64,000 nt of DNA, from positions 62,001-126,000 of the forward strand of contig CANQUJ010000001.1 of NCBI GenBank assembly GCA_947627005.1, in the 5' to 3' direction. Of the stretch, positions 1-8,870 are shown one piece after another. This DNA is from an uncultured Clostridia bacterium (lineage in GTDB: Bacteria > Bacillota > Clostridia > Oscillospirales > Ruminococcaceae). Under the pieces are notes generated by a model. The model was not told the origin of the DNA and ran no database searches. It saw only the letters and a program-made list of their open reading frames with translations. The number at the start of each line of letters is the position of its first letter. Position 1 is the stretch's first letter. A program made the position numbers and the translations under genes.

Positions 1-2
1 TT

Positions 3-2174
3 GTGGCGATAAAGGAATATTTTCCGCTCGTCTGCAAAAGCGTAAGGCAGGGGCTCGGGGTAGCCCCGACCGTAAACCGCGAGGCATACGACCACGGCCT
101 TAAAAGCTTTTTGCGAGAGGCGAGTATGCTTCGCGCGGTGGTGAATATCCCCTCGATAGTCCATGTTTTGGACTGCTTCGAGACCGGGAACACCGCCTAT
201 ATGGTTATGGATTACCTGAACGGGACCACCCTTCGCGGGGTTACCGATTCTCGCGGGGCGATACCCTTTTACGAGCTTCTTCCCAAGCTTAGGGTGTTGA
301 TGAACGGCCTTGAAGAGCTTCACAACGCCGGGGTTTTGCACCGCGACATCGCGCCGGACAATATTATGCTCATGCCGGACGGAAATTTAAGGCTTTTGGA
401 CTTCGGCTGCGCGAGATCTATGGAAGACGGCAGGGCGATGACGGTTATTTTAAAGCCCGGGTTCGCCCCGATAGAGCAGTATCAGACCCGCGGGCAGGGC
501 CGGTATTCCGACATATACGCCCTTTGCGCGACGATTTATTATTGCATAACCGGCGGGAAAGTCCCCGCCGGCGCGCCGGAGAGAATTGCCGCCCAAAGCG
601 GCGGGACCGACCCGCTTATAAAGCCCTCAGCCCTCGGCGCGAAGATATCATACGAAAACGAGCAGGCGCTTTTGTGGGGGCTTGCGATAAGGCCGGAAAA
701 CCGCCCGCAGAGGATATCCGACCTCGCGGCGAGGTTTATCGACGAGCCCGACCCGAATTTCTACGCGAAGATCGAGCCCGCGCCCTATACCGCGCCGACT
801 TCTTGCGAGCCCGCCTCGGCGCAAAGCCCGATTTCTATGGAATCCCCCGCCGAAAAGCCGGCGGAGAGCGCCGCCAAGACGGAGGGATTCGCCAAAAAGC
901 TGTTTAAAAACAAGCCCGCGATGATAGCGGCCTCGGCCGCGGCGGTGTTTTTGATAGTCGCGGCTGTCGCGATATTCGCAAGGGGCGGAAAGGCCGAGAA
1001 AAAGCCGAGCGGCGGGGGATATGCCCCAAGTCCGCAGACCGCGGCAAGGCCGGCCGACCTTGACGAAGACCCGGAGCTTAACTCCGAGCCGAGAACGGTC
1101 GAATATCAGAACTACGTCTTCGAGATAGTCGGAAAAACCGCCTCGCTCGTCTCGTATACCGGCAGCGAGCAGACCGTTCGCATACCCGACAAATACAGCG
1201 GCGCGGTTATAATCAACATTCGGGCCGGCGCCTTTGACGACGTCGACGCCGTCGAAAAGGTGGTTTTGCCCGATGATTTGAAGACGATAGAAGACGGCGC
1301 GTTTACCGGCTGCGACGGCCTTTTTGAGATAGAGACTTCTTCCGGCGCGGCGGCGAATTCGCCCTTTAAAGACTGCCCGAATCTTCGGGTTATAACCTAT
1401 GACGGCGACAAGCCGGACTGGAAGTCCGAGAGCGATATCTCGGTCTTCCCGAAAGAGCACAAGGAAGAGGTGTTCTTCTACTCCGCCTCGGAAGAGCCGA
1501 GCCAAGTCATAATAGACCGCTATTACGTCGACGGAGACGACGTTTTATACGGCATAAACGACGTTTTAAGCTATGCGGTGGTTTTGGATATCCCCGCGGA
1601 AATCGAAAAGTGGGTCATTCCGGAGAGTATCGACGGGGCGAACGTCTCGTGGATATCGGACGGCGCGTTCGGAAGAGTCGGCGAAGACTTCGAGCTTGTA
1701 TATACCGGCGACGCGACGGCTTGTATGAGCGCGGACTCTTACGAGAATATAAAATATTCGATCGGGGATTTAAACGGCCTCGCGAAGTTTTACATTTCGG
1801 ACGGCATGCTCGTCGAGATCTGCGACAGGATCAACGACGCGCGCGGCGGCGACGGCCCGCATCTTTGGATGGACGAAGAGTATTCCACCCTGGCGATAAC
1901 CTGCTGCAACCACGTCGCGTTTAACCTTTACGAGAGCGAGGAGCAGCTTCAGCGGGAATTGATAGACCTTATCAACGAGGACTACTCGGACAGGGTCATA
2001 TACTTCAACTATTTCGCGAACGGCTCGCTTACCTCGGACTTTATCGACCAAGTGATCTCGGAGATCGTTGATCTTTATACCGACGCCAGAGAATACAGCG
2101 GCCCGATAACCTCGATACAGCTTGCGCTGACCGAATACGGCGGAAGCTTAGTTGGCTTTATGGTCGCGGAATAG
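3..2174 (+). CDS. Transmembrane Ser/Thr protein kinase with LRR-type ectodomain (5' end cut off)
   Basis: The first visible residues are the kinase VAIK lysine motif, so the GTG at position 3 is not the start and the ATP-binding glycine loop lies outside the window. The visible part has the catalytic HRD motif (H113, D115 counting from the first visible residue), the DFG motif at D133 followed by CAR, and an APIEQY segment also found in the next gene. A single membrane helix at about 305-327 separates the cytoplasmic kinase from an outside domain. That domain has BspA-type leucine-rich features around 375-450 (IPDKYSG, GAFDDV, VVLPDDLKTIEDGAF) and then unrecognised sequence. The family phosphorylates Ser/Thr on partner proteins; the ligand is unknown. 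The next gene is a related kinase 85 bp downstream. Confidence 0.85.
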   Translation: MAIKEYFPLVCKSVRQGLGVAPTVNREAYDHGLKSFLREASMLRAVVNIPSIVHVLDCFETGNTAYMVMDYLNGTTLRGVTDSRGAIPFYELLPKLRVLMNGLEELHNAGVLHRDIAPDNIMLMPDGNLRLLDFGCARSMEDGRAMTVILKPGFAPIEQYQTRGQGRYSDIYALCATIYYCITGGKVPAGAPERIAAQSGGTDPLIKPSALGAKISYENEQALLWGLAIRPENRPQRISDLAARFIDEPDPNFYAKIEPAPYTAPTSCEPASAQSPISMESPAEKPAESAAKTEGFAKKLFKNKPAMIAASAAAVFLIVAAVAIFARGGKAEKKPSGGGYAPSPQTAARPADLDEDPELNSEPRTVEYQNYVFEIVGKTASLVSYTGSEQTVRIPDKYSGAVIINIRAGAFDDVDAVEKVVLPDDLKTIEDGAFTGCDGLFEIETSSGAAANSPFKDCPNLRVITYDGDKPDWKSESDISVFPKEHKEEVFFYSASEEPSQVIIDRYYVDGDDVLYGINDVLSYAVVLDIPAEIEKWVIPESIDGANVSWISDGAFGRVGEDFELVYTGDATACMSADSYENIKYSIGDLNGLAKFYISDGMLVEICDRINDARGGDGPHLWMDEEYSTLAITCCNHVAFNLYESEEQLQRELIDLINEDYSDRVIYFNYFANGSLTSDFIDQVISEIVDLYTDAREYSGPITSIQLALTEYGGSLVGFMVAE

Positions 2175-2185
2175 CCGCAAAAAGC

Positions 2186-2216
2186 TTGAATTTTCCGCGA
2201 AAAATGTTATTATAAT
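2186..2216 (+). promoter_or_regulatory. Likely promoter of the second kinase gene
   Basis: TTGAAT at 2186-2191 and a consensus TATAAT at 2211-2216 are separated by 19 bp. That spacing is slightly long, so the -10 box is the stronger part of the call. It lies between the stop of the first kinase and the GTG start at 2260. Confidence 0.5.
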
Positions 2217-2259
2217 CTTGAAACGAGAGCGAATTTTAGTAAAAGGAGAGGGAAACGCT

Positions 2260-4149
2260 GTGAAAAAGTATTGCTCCTACTGTATGTCTAAGCTTACCGA
2301 CGGCGAAAAATGCCCCAACTGCGGGCTTTCGGACGGCAGCTATCAGCCCAACCCCTATCACATTCCGCCCGGAACGGTTCTTAAGGGAAGATACCTTGTC
2401 GGCCGGGTTTTGGGCGAGGGCGGCTTCGGGATAACCTATATCGGCTGCGACCTTCAGCTTGAAATGCGGGTCGCGATAAAGGAATACTACCCGCAGGACA
2501 GAGTTTCCCGAACTGCGGCGGCCTCGCTTAACGTCACCGCATACGTCGGCGAGCTCGGGCGGAGCTATGAAAAGGGCAAGAGCAAATTTCTGGAAGAAGC
2601 GAGGGTTATGGCCAAGCTTACCAAAGAGCCCTCGATAGTCAGAGTGCAGGATTTCTTTGAAGACAACAACACCGCCTATATCGTTATGGAATACATCGAG
2701 GGAACCAACCTCGGCGAACTTGTAGAGCAAAAGGGCGGAAAGATCCCGCCCGAAGAGCTCTTCCCGCTTGTAGAGCCGCTTTTTAAGGCGATGCAGACCA
2801 TGCACGAGATGGGGCTTTTGCACCGCGACATCTCGCCGGACAATATTATGATAGAGGGCGGAAAGGTAAGGCTTTTGGACTTCGGCTGCGCCCGCGAGGC
2901 GATAAGCAAGAACGAGACCCTTACTATCCAGCTTAAACACGGCTACGCCCCGATAGAGCAGTATCAGCAAAAGGGGCAGGGCCCCTGGACCGACGTTTAC
3001 GCATTCAGCGCGACGCTGTATTTCTGCCTTACCGGAAGAAAGCCGCCGAGCGCGCTCGACAGGATCGCGGCGGACAATTTATTGAGGCCGACGAAGCTTG
3101 GGGTAAATATAACCGAAAAGCAGGAAAAGGCGCTTTTGCGCGGACTAAGGGTTCAGCAGAACCGCCGGACCCAGAGCATGCAGGAGCTTCATTCCGACCT
3201 TTACAACGACGCCCCCGCCGAAGAGACCGGCTCGCTTTTGATAATCGCCGAGCCCTTTGACGAAGACGGCGGGCAGCTTAGCCTTAAAATAGAGCTTTCG
3301 GGCGAAAACCTCGATAAAAGCGGGGTATACGGCGATATCGAGCTCGAGGGCGGGGTCTGCGAGACCTCGCTTATATCCGGCGGAAGGATAGAGCTTTTAG
3401 GGCTTCCGGCCGGAACGGAATATAAGATAATCTGCGAAGAGGCGGAAAAAATCGGCCTTAAAGCCGACTGCGCCGAGGGAATCATCGAAAAGGGCATTGA
3501 AAAAACCGCTTCGTTCGGGGCTTCGGCTAAAATTCCCGAGCGGACGGAGGACGAGCCCGACCCCTTTGCCCCGGCGGAGAATATTCGGCCTGCTCACAAG
3601 AAAAAGCCGCCGAACAAGAAGGCGATCGCCGCGATAGCCGCGGCCTTGGCTTTGGTCTTGATAACAGCCTCCGCCGCGATAGCCGCGCCGGCCTTGAATC
3701 GGGGCAGCCTGCCGAGCGGCGCGATAGTATTATACGAGCTCGATTTCGAGTTTAGCGCCGCCGAGGCCGAGGACGGAAATCTTTACACCCTTGTTTCGAG
3801 AGGGGAGGACCTCGACCGATTCTTCGGCTTTATAAACGACCCGGGCAGGGACGTCTTCCTCGACTTTAAGGGAAGCTCCCCCGAAAGCGTAAACATCGGG
3901 TTTACCAGCAATTCGAGCAGCTACCCCGACCTCGTCGTCGCGGAGTGCGCCAAAAACGGCAAGAGCGGCTTTGCCGCCAGCGCGGATTCTCTTAAGCGCG
4001 CGCTTTCGGAGGCCGACCTCAGGGACTATGCGGTAGACCTGTACGTCTCCGGCGATTTCCCGCAGGAAACGGTCAAGGGAAAGCTGTATATCCTCGAAAG
4101 GGGCAGCGGGCTGACCCTCGCCCGAGCGGACGTAGTCAGACCGGAATAA
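2260..4149 (+). CDS. Transmembrane Ser/Thr protein kinase with N-terminal zinc ribbon
   Basis: A GTG start at 2260 is preferred over the longer open frame because AAAAGGAGAGGG lies 7 bp upstream and the protein then begins directly with a zinc ribbon (C5, C8, C18, C21). The kinase domain follows: GEGGFG loop at 52-57, VAIK lysine K74, HRD at H188/D190, DFG at D207 and an APIEQY segment. A membrane helix at about 455-478 follows a Lys/Pro-rich stretch. The C-terminal outside part (about 150 residues) is not recognised and differs from the LRR ectodomain of the preceding kinase. The 629-residue protein is expected to sit in the membrane with the kinase inside. The pair looks like a duplicated kinase core with swapped sensor domains. 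Substrates are unknown. Confidence 0.88.
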   Translation: MKKYCSYCMSKLTDGEKCPNCGLSDGSYQPNPYHIPPGTVLKGRYLVGRVLGEGGFGITYIGCDLQLEMRVAIKEYYPQDRVSRTAAASLNVTAYVGELGRSYEKGKSKFLEEARVMAKLTKEPSIVRVQDFFEDNNTAYIVMEYIEGTNLGELVEQKGGKIPPEELFPLVEPLFKAMQTMHEMGLLHRDISPDNIMIEGGKVRLLDFGCAREAISKNETLTIQLKHGYAPIEQYQQKGQGPWTDVYAFSATLYFCLTGRKPPSALDRIAADNLLRPTKLGVNITEKQEKALLRGLRVQQNRRTQSMQELHSDLYNDAPAEETGSLLIIAEPFDEDGGQLSLKIELSGENLDKSGVYGDIELEGGVCETSLISGGRIELLGLPAGTEYKIICEEAEKIGLKADCAEGIIEKGIEKTASFGASAKIPERTEDEPDPFAPAENIRPAHKKKPPNKKAIAAIAAALALVLITASAAIAAPALNRGSLPSGAIVLYELDFEFSAAEAEDGNLYTLVSRGEDLDRFFGFINDPGRDVFLDFKGSSPESVNIGFTSNSSSYPDLVVAECAKNGKSGFAASADSLKRALSEADLRDYAVDLYVSGDFPQETVKGKLYILERGSGLTLARADVVRPE

Positions 4150-4158
4150 AAAACAATT

Positions 4159-4188
4159 CCCCGCAAGAGCGATCTTGCGGGGATTTTT
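4159..4188. terminator. Bidirectional intrinsic terminator
   Basis: A perfect 10-bp stem (CCCCGCAAGA at 4159-4168 with its complement at 4173-4182) has a GCGA loop and is followed by ATTTTTGT. An A-rich stretch on the other side makes it usable from both directions, which fits the convergent kinase and hypothetical genes. Confidence 0.85.
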
Positions 4189-4192
4189 GTCT

Positions 4193-5317
4193 TTATATTT
4201 CCGGCGGGTCGGCGCGGTCTTCAAACATATAGGCTATCGTCTGTTCAAGCCGCTCGCTCATCGGCGTGTCTTCGTCGGCCGAGATGGCGTATAAAATCAG
4301 CCAGTCGAAGGCGTTGCGCGGGTCCAAGGGGACCATTCCGCAGTCGCCGAGCATGGCGTTTATAGTCCACCAATGGTCTTCTATCCGCTGTTCTAAAGAA
4401 AGGCTTTCGTCGTAATAGCTTTCAAAGTCGTCCTCGCCGATTCCCTCGTTTTCGGTCGCGATGTATAAAAGAAGCAAAAGCTTTCGCGAGACGTCTTCTT
4501 TTCTGTTTTTGATGTTTTTGACCGAAGTCGCGTTCGGCCAGTTTCTTTTTATAAGCTTTTGGATCAAGGAGTAGCTGTCTCTTCTGCGGCCGCTCGGGAT
4601 CCGCATCGAAAGATAGATCTCCATGACCCGCTCGACCGAATAGTTTTCCTCCTCGGCGTCCGAAAATCGGGGGCTCGGGCTTATGAGCTGGTTTAAAAAG
4701 CTGTCGAAGTAATAATACGCCCTGACGTGCGTTTTCCCGAAATACCCGGCGTTTTCAAGGTAAAACTCCCTAAGCTCCTCCGGGCTGCCGATTTTTACGA
4801 GGCCGTAGCGTATCTCGTGGGTTATGCGGGACATTCCCGCGCCGGATATGTCTTCGTTCGGGCCGTATTTCGGAAGGCTTTCGTAAAATTCCGTCGCCGC
4901 GCGATAGCTTCCGCCCATTCTTAAAAACCAGGCGAAGACGAGCTCTTTTCCGTCTCTGAACTGGATGCCGAAATCGTCCGCCACGCCGAGAAGAAGGTTG
5001 AGCGAGCTTTCGTCAAGCTTAAGCGCGAACGCGATTTTAAAGATATCCTCGCGGCTTTGGGGCGGGTGCTTTTCGCAGACCCAGTTGTTGATCTTTTTTC
5101 TCGTCGACTGCCCTGCCGGCTCGCCCGCTTCGTATACGAAGAAATTATAAAGCCTTTCGGCGATATCCGGCTTGTCGTAAATAGTTTTAAGGACCCCGCC
5201 GAAGGTCCGCAGAACTATTCTGCCCTGCCTAAGATACTCCGCGGCGACGGCCGGAGTCATATTTCCGTGAAGAATATTTTCGTATTCGGCGGCGGAGGCC
5301 TTTGTAAGCTCCGGCAT
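4193..5317 (-). CDS. Hypothetical protein facing the kinase pair
   Basis: This is an intact 374-residue gene whose function I do not recognise. The ATG at 5317 has a GAGGGGTGA ribosome binding site. The protein is soluble in appearance, with no signal peptide or membrane helix. An N-terminal segment around residues 75-115 (TRKKINNWVCEKHPP, then SREDIFKIAFALKLDESSL) has the spacing of a small helical regulatory domain and resembles helix-turn-helix proteins, but this is weak. The rest is helical and rich in Phe, Tyr and Leu. It is transcribed towards the Ser/Thr kinases and ends at the shared terminator, so a functional link with the kinases is possible but not shown. Confidence 0.7.
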   Translation of the reverse strand: MPELTKASAAEYENILHGNMTPAVAAEYLRQGRIVLRTFGGVLKTIYDKPDIAERLYNFFVYEAGEPAGQSTRKKINNWVCEKHPPQSREDIFKIAFALKLDESSLNLLLGVADDFGIQFRDGKELVFAWFLRMGGSYRAATEFYESLPKYGPNEDISGAGMSRITHEIRYGLVKIGSPEELREFYLENAGYFGKTHVRAYYYFDSFLNQLISPSPRFSDAEEENYSVERVMEIYLSMRIPSGRRRDSYSLIQKLIKRNWPNATSVKNIKNRKEDVSRKLLLLLYIATENEGIGEDDFESYYDESLSLEQRIEDHWWTINAMLGDCGMVPLDPRNAFDWLILYAISADEDTPMSERLEQTIAYMFEDRADPPEI

Positions 5318-5351
5318 AAAATCACCCCTCGAAACGCGGTCGTATATTGTA

Positions 5352-5380
5352 ATTATACCGCATTATATCGTCAAAATCAA
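5352..5380 (-). promoter_or_regulatory. Promoter of the hypothetical gene facing the kinases
   Basis: Read on the minus strand, TTGATT (5375-5380) and TATAAT (5352-5357) are 17 bp apart, ending 35 bp before the ATG at 5317. Confidence 0.65.
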
Positions 5381-5421
5381 CGCTTTTCGCCAAAAAAGGG
5401 GCTGTTTTGCGAATTTGACAT

Positions 5422-7788
5422 TCACCGAATGACTTTTTTGCCGGCAAAGGTATATCTTCTCTTCTTTTCTTCCTCGGGGATATCCCAAGAGGTCCGGCGG
5501 CTAAGCTTAAGCTCTTCGCCGTCAAAGAAAATGTCGGTAAGGATATATTCCCCGCGCTCGAAGCCGTAGCCGTCGAAAGAGTCTTCATAAAGGGTATAGG
5601 CGGCCTCGCCCCGGGAGTAGATATTAAGGTTAAGCTCGGGGCTTTGCTCGTCTGTAGAAAGCGCGAATTTCGCTGTCGGGATAATCGAGCCCTCTTTTAC
5701 GAACAGGGGGATCTTATCTATCGGCGCGTCGGCGGTTATAAACCGGCCGCCGGAATAGCGCTTTTCGGTGTAGAAGTCGTACCAGTCGCACCCCGAGGGA
5801 AGATAGACCTCGCGGGTCTTCGGCGATTCTGTCTCAACGCCGTTCGGAAGATAATACATCGGCGAAACTACCGGGCAGACCATAATCTCTCTTCCGAACA
5901 TATACTGGTCTTTGATTTTAAGCGCGGTCTCGTCGTATGAAAAGTCGAACGCGAGCGGCAGAATCATGCTGTCGTCGTTTATATAGCAATCCCCGGCGGA
6001 GGAATAGATATAGGGCATAAGCTCGTATCTCAATTTTTGGGTGAAGACCGCAGCTTCGCAGAATTTCTCCCCGCCGTTTTTAAGGTTCCAAAGCTCGCGG
6101 CGGCAGTCGGTCCCGTGGCCCCGGAAAATCGGCAGAAAAGTCTCCCACTGAAGCCATCTTACGAAGAGCTCGCAATAGGAAGGGTCGTCAAAACAGCCGT
6201 CGAAGTCGCCCCGCCAATACCAAGGCGACCCGCGCTTTACGAAGAACCCGCCGACGTCGGTCGTCCAATAGGGCAGGCCGCTCGCGCAGAAGTTAAGCCC
6301 CGCCGCGACCTGGTTTTTAAGGGTATCCCAAGTCGCCGCGACGTCGCCCGACCACATCGCCGCGCCGAATCGCTGCTGCCCCAACGAGGCGCTGCGGGTA
6401 AGGTTAAAGACCCGCTTTTCTTCGGAGCTCGCGCGTTGTCCCTCGTATACCCCCATCGCGTGGTAAAGCCCGAACGCGTTTGAATATTCGGGCGGAAGCC
6501 GGCCCTCGGTCTCTTTGAGATATTCCGAATACATAATCGCGGGGGCGGGCTTTTCTTGGTGGTTCCATTCGGGGGTAAAGGGCTCGCTGTTGTCGCACCA
6601 CCAGGCGTCTACCCCGCAGGAGAACAGCTCGCGCTCAAGCTGATTCCAATAGATTTTCCGCCCCTTTTCGCTTAGGGCGTTATATACCGCGCAGCCGGGA
6701 AGAAGCAGCCCGGCGGCCTTGAATTCGGCGTAGTTTTCGGTATTTTCCGAGGCGTTCGCCCAAACCGAGAGCATAAATTTAACGTGGTTTTTATGAAGCT
6801 CGTCGGTCATCTTTTTCGGCTCGGGGTAGCGGGCTTTGTCGAAGCTTTTTTGCCCCCACTTTCCGTCCTCCCACGAGCACCAATCCTGGACTATGCAGTC
6901 GAGCGCGAGCCCGCGCCGGCGATATTCTTTTGCGACCGAGAGGATCTCGTCCTGATCGTCGTATTTTTCCTGCGACTGAATATATCCGAACGCCCAGCGC
7001 GGAAGCAAAACCGCCTTGCCGGTCAAAAATCTGTATCCCGCTATCGCGCCGCGCATATCCGGGCCGAGGATAAAATAAAAATCAAGCTCTTTCGCGGCCT
7101 CGACCCTGAAATAGCTTTCCTCCGGCGAGTCGGAGAAGATACAAGGGCTGTAAGCGTTGAAAAGAAGCCCGCAGCCGAGGCTTGAGACTATAAAGGGTAT
7201 CGCTATCTTGCGGTTGGCCTGGTTTAAATAAACCGTCCTCCCCCTAAGCGAGCCGTATCCCTCTTCGTGCTGCCCGAGGCCGTAAAGCTCTTCCCCGTCG
7301 GCGAATCTAAGCCCGAGGCGGGCGTGATAGCTATATCCCGCTTCGGTTTTTTTCGCTTCGGCGATAATCTCTTTTTCGCCGTCGGCGGTCTGAATTTTTT
7401 CGGTGACCGCCTCGCCGAGCTCGTATACCTTGAATTTTTCGAGCGAGACCGAGTCCCTGCCCGAGTCTTTGAATAAAACCCCGCCGCTGCTGTCTTTAAC
7501 GCAAATCGAGGCGGTATCGCGGCAAATCTCTATGCAAAGCGAAGCGGTTTTAAGGGATATTTCGGCCTTTGTTTCGGAATACTCCCAATCCGAAAACCCG
7601 CCGTCAAAGACTATACCCGGGCCGCAAAAGGGCGAAAATCCGCCCTCTTTAGTGACTGTTATTCTTATAATCTTCTCGCTTTTCGGCGAAATTCGCATAA
7701 GGCCGAAGTCTGAACGCAGAATAAGGTCGCCGCCGACTCTTTCGGCGCTGTTGATCTTTTCGGAAGGCGGGCTTACCGCATAGAGCAT
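5422..7788 (-). CDS. GH31 family alpha-glycosidase, probably alpha-xylosidase-like
   Basis: The 788-residue protein has the glycoside hydrolase family 31 layout: an N-terminal beta domain, a catalytic barrel and C-terminal beta domains. The barrel contains DAWWCDNSEPF with the predicted nucleophile D399, and the sequence RFGAAMWSGD with the predicted acid/base D482. Both match the family pattern in which a DxxE-type strand and a WSGD loop supply the two aspartates. It has no signal peptide and is probably cytoplasmic, cutting terminal alpha-linked sugars from imported oligosaccharides. The alpha-xylosidase reading comes from the DNSEP/WWCD style of the nucleophile strand; alpha-glucosidase or glucosyltransferase activity is also possible. 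The start has a GCGGAG ribosome binding site and it is transcribed alone. Confidence 0.88.
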   Translation of the reverse strand: MLYAVSPPSEKINSAERVGGDLILRSDFGLMRISPKSEKIIRITVTKEGGFSPFCGPGIVFDGGFSDWEYSETKAEISLKTASLCIEICRDTASICVKDSSGGVLFKDSGRDSVSLEKFKVYELGEAVTEKIQTADGEKEIIAEAKKTEAGYSYHARLGLRFADGEELYGLGQHEEGYGSLRGRTVYLNQANRKIAIPFIVSSLGCGLLFNAYSPCIFSDSPEESYFRVEAAKELDFYFILGPDMRGAIAGYRFLTGKAVLLPRWAFGYIQSQEKYDDQDEILSVAKEYRRRGLALDCIVQDWCSWEDGKWGQKSFDKARYPEPKKMTDELHKNHVKFMLSVWANASENTENYAEFKAAGLLLPGCAVYNALSEKGRKIYWNQLERELFSCGVDAWWCDNSEPFTPEWNHQEKPAPAIMYSEYLKETEGRLPPEYSNAFGLYHAMGVYEGQRASSEEKRVFNLTRSASLGQQRFGAAMWSGDVAATWDTLKNQVAAGLNFCASGLPYWTTDVGGFFVKRGSPWYWRGDFDGCFDDPSYCELFVRWLQWETFLPIFRGHGTDCRRELWNLKNGGEKFCEAAVFTQKLRYELMPYIYSSAGDCYINDDSMILPLAFDFSYDETALKIKDQYMFGREIMVCPVVSPMYYLPNGVETESPKTREVYLPSGCDWYDFYTEKRYSGGRFITADAPIDKIPLFVKEGSIIPTAKFALSTDEQSPELNLNIYSRGEAAYTLYEDSFDGYGFERGEYILTDIFFDGEELKLSRRTSWDIPEEEKKRRYTFAGKKVIR

Positions 7789-7818
7789 AAAATCATCTCC
7801 GCAAAAATATTTTATAAA

Positions 7819-7847
7819 ATTATACCACGGCTTCGGGCGCTAATCAA
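7819..7847 (-). promoter_or_regulatory. Promoter of the GH31 gene
   Basis: On the minus strand TTGATT (7842-7847) and TATAAT (7819-7824) are 17 bp apart, about 30 bp before the ATG. It is divergent from the MerR-type promoter at 7927. Confidence 0.7.
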
Positions 7848-7926
7848 GCGCGATTCGAGTTATAGTTATATTCAACAAACAAAAAAGCCGCGATTTGTCG
7901 CTTTCTACGAAAATTTAAAAAGGCTA

Positions 7927-7957
7927 TTGACTCTTACCTCGGGGAAGAAGCTACAAT
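7927..7957 (+). promoter_or_regulatory. MerR-type promoter/operator with 19-bp spacer
   Basis: TTGACT (7927-7932) and TACAAT (7952-7957) are separated by 19 bp. The spacer begins CTTACCTCGGGGAAG, an imperfect dyad. Over-long spacers with a dyad are the hallmark of MerR-activated promoters, in which the bound regulator distorts the DNA so that RNA polymerase can engage. The next gene is a MerR regulator, so autoregulation is likely. Confidence 0.75.
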
Positions 7958-8000
7958 CGAATACGCAAGAGGCGGTTTGGGCCGCCGAACGGAGGAGCAT

Positions 8001-8819
8001 ATGAAGATAAAAGAGATTTGCAAAAAGACCGGTCTGACCGAAAAGGCGGTGAGGTATTATGTGGAAAACGGGCTGTGTTCACCGGTAGAGTTTGAGAGCA
8101 GGGACCGAAAGTATCTCGATTTTACCGAGGAAAATCTTTCGGAGCTTAAAGACGTCGCGGTTATGCGGCGGCTGGGGCTTTCGATAGACGACATCAGAAG
8201 AATGAAGACCGACGGCGGGGCGGTCGCGGGGGTGATGAAAGGCTATACCGAAGCGCTCGCCGAAGAGCTTGCGCTCAAAAACCGAATCTACGCCGCGCTC
8301 TCTTCAAAAGACTATTCCGGCGTTCGCTCTTTGGGCGAGCTTACGCCGATTTTGGCCGACGCTTTAAGGCCGGAGCCGGACGACCCCGACTTCTCGAAGT
8401 TCGACCGAGAGCCCTTTGACGACGGCGAGCCGGACGAGCTTGGGCTAAGGCTTGACCGAATCGCGAAGATAGAAGAGATATTCGTCACCGCCGCCTGCGT
8501 TATCGGGACGCTTGCCGCGCTTACAACCTTCCCGGGGATAATAATGTTCGTCGCGGCGGCGCTTATTTTGAGAAAGGCGCGGGCGGATTACACCGCGCTC
8601 TATGAAGTCGTCTCGGGGATAGGCTTTTTGGCGAATATGACCGCCTTTGTCAGAGGGCTTGTAAAAATGGGCGGGATATCGCGGATATCCGACATTTATT
8701 CCGGCATCGCGCCGAATTTCGCGGCGGCGCAGTGCAGATTCTATCTTTTGATAGCGGTAGGCGAGCTCGCGGCGCTGCTCTTGTTGATTTTCGGCAGAAA
8801 CATAAGAGAGCATTTTTAA
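8001..8819 (+). CDS. MerR-family regulator with C-terminal membrane domain
   Basis: The ATG at 8001 follows GGAGGA by 5 bp, so the longer frame upstream is not used. Residues 1-70 form a typical MerR winged helix (KIKEICKKTGLTEKAVRYYVENGL, shortened here to its recognisable start KIKEICKKTG). A helical linker follows. Unlike classical MerR proteins, the C-terminal third (about 155-272) contains three or four hydrophobic segments and would place the protein in the membrane. It probably binds the 19-bp-spacer promoter just upstream and responds to a membrane or envelope signal, but the signal is unknown. It heads a probable three-gene unit with a MutS-like ATPase and a small membrane protein. 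Confidence 0.85.
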   Translation: MKIKEICKKTGLTEKAVRYYVENGLCSPVEFESRDRKYLDFTEENLSELKDVAVMRRLGLSIDDIRRMKTDGGAVAGVMKGYTEALAEELALKNRIYAALSSKDYSGVRSLGELTPILADALRPEPDDPDFSKFDREPFDDGEPDELGLRLDRIAKIEEIFVTAACVIGTLAALTTFPGIIMFVAAALILRKARADYTALYEVVSGIGFLANMTAFVRGLVKMGGISRISDIYSGIAPNFAAAQCRFYLLIAVGELAALLLLIFGRNIREHF

Positions 8820-8870
8820 GCGGCTTTTAAAGAAAAAAGAAGAAGTTTTATACGATTGCGGAGAAAAGCT

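Noticed and set aside
3-5. GTG at the left edge as start of the first kinase
   Set aside because: It encodes the Val of the VAIK motif; the kinase glycine loop must lie upstream of the window.
8856-8870. TTG start for the MutS-like gene
   Set aside because: The ATG at 8871 has GGAGA at proper distance; the TTG does not.
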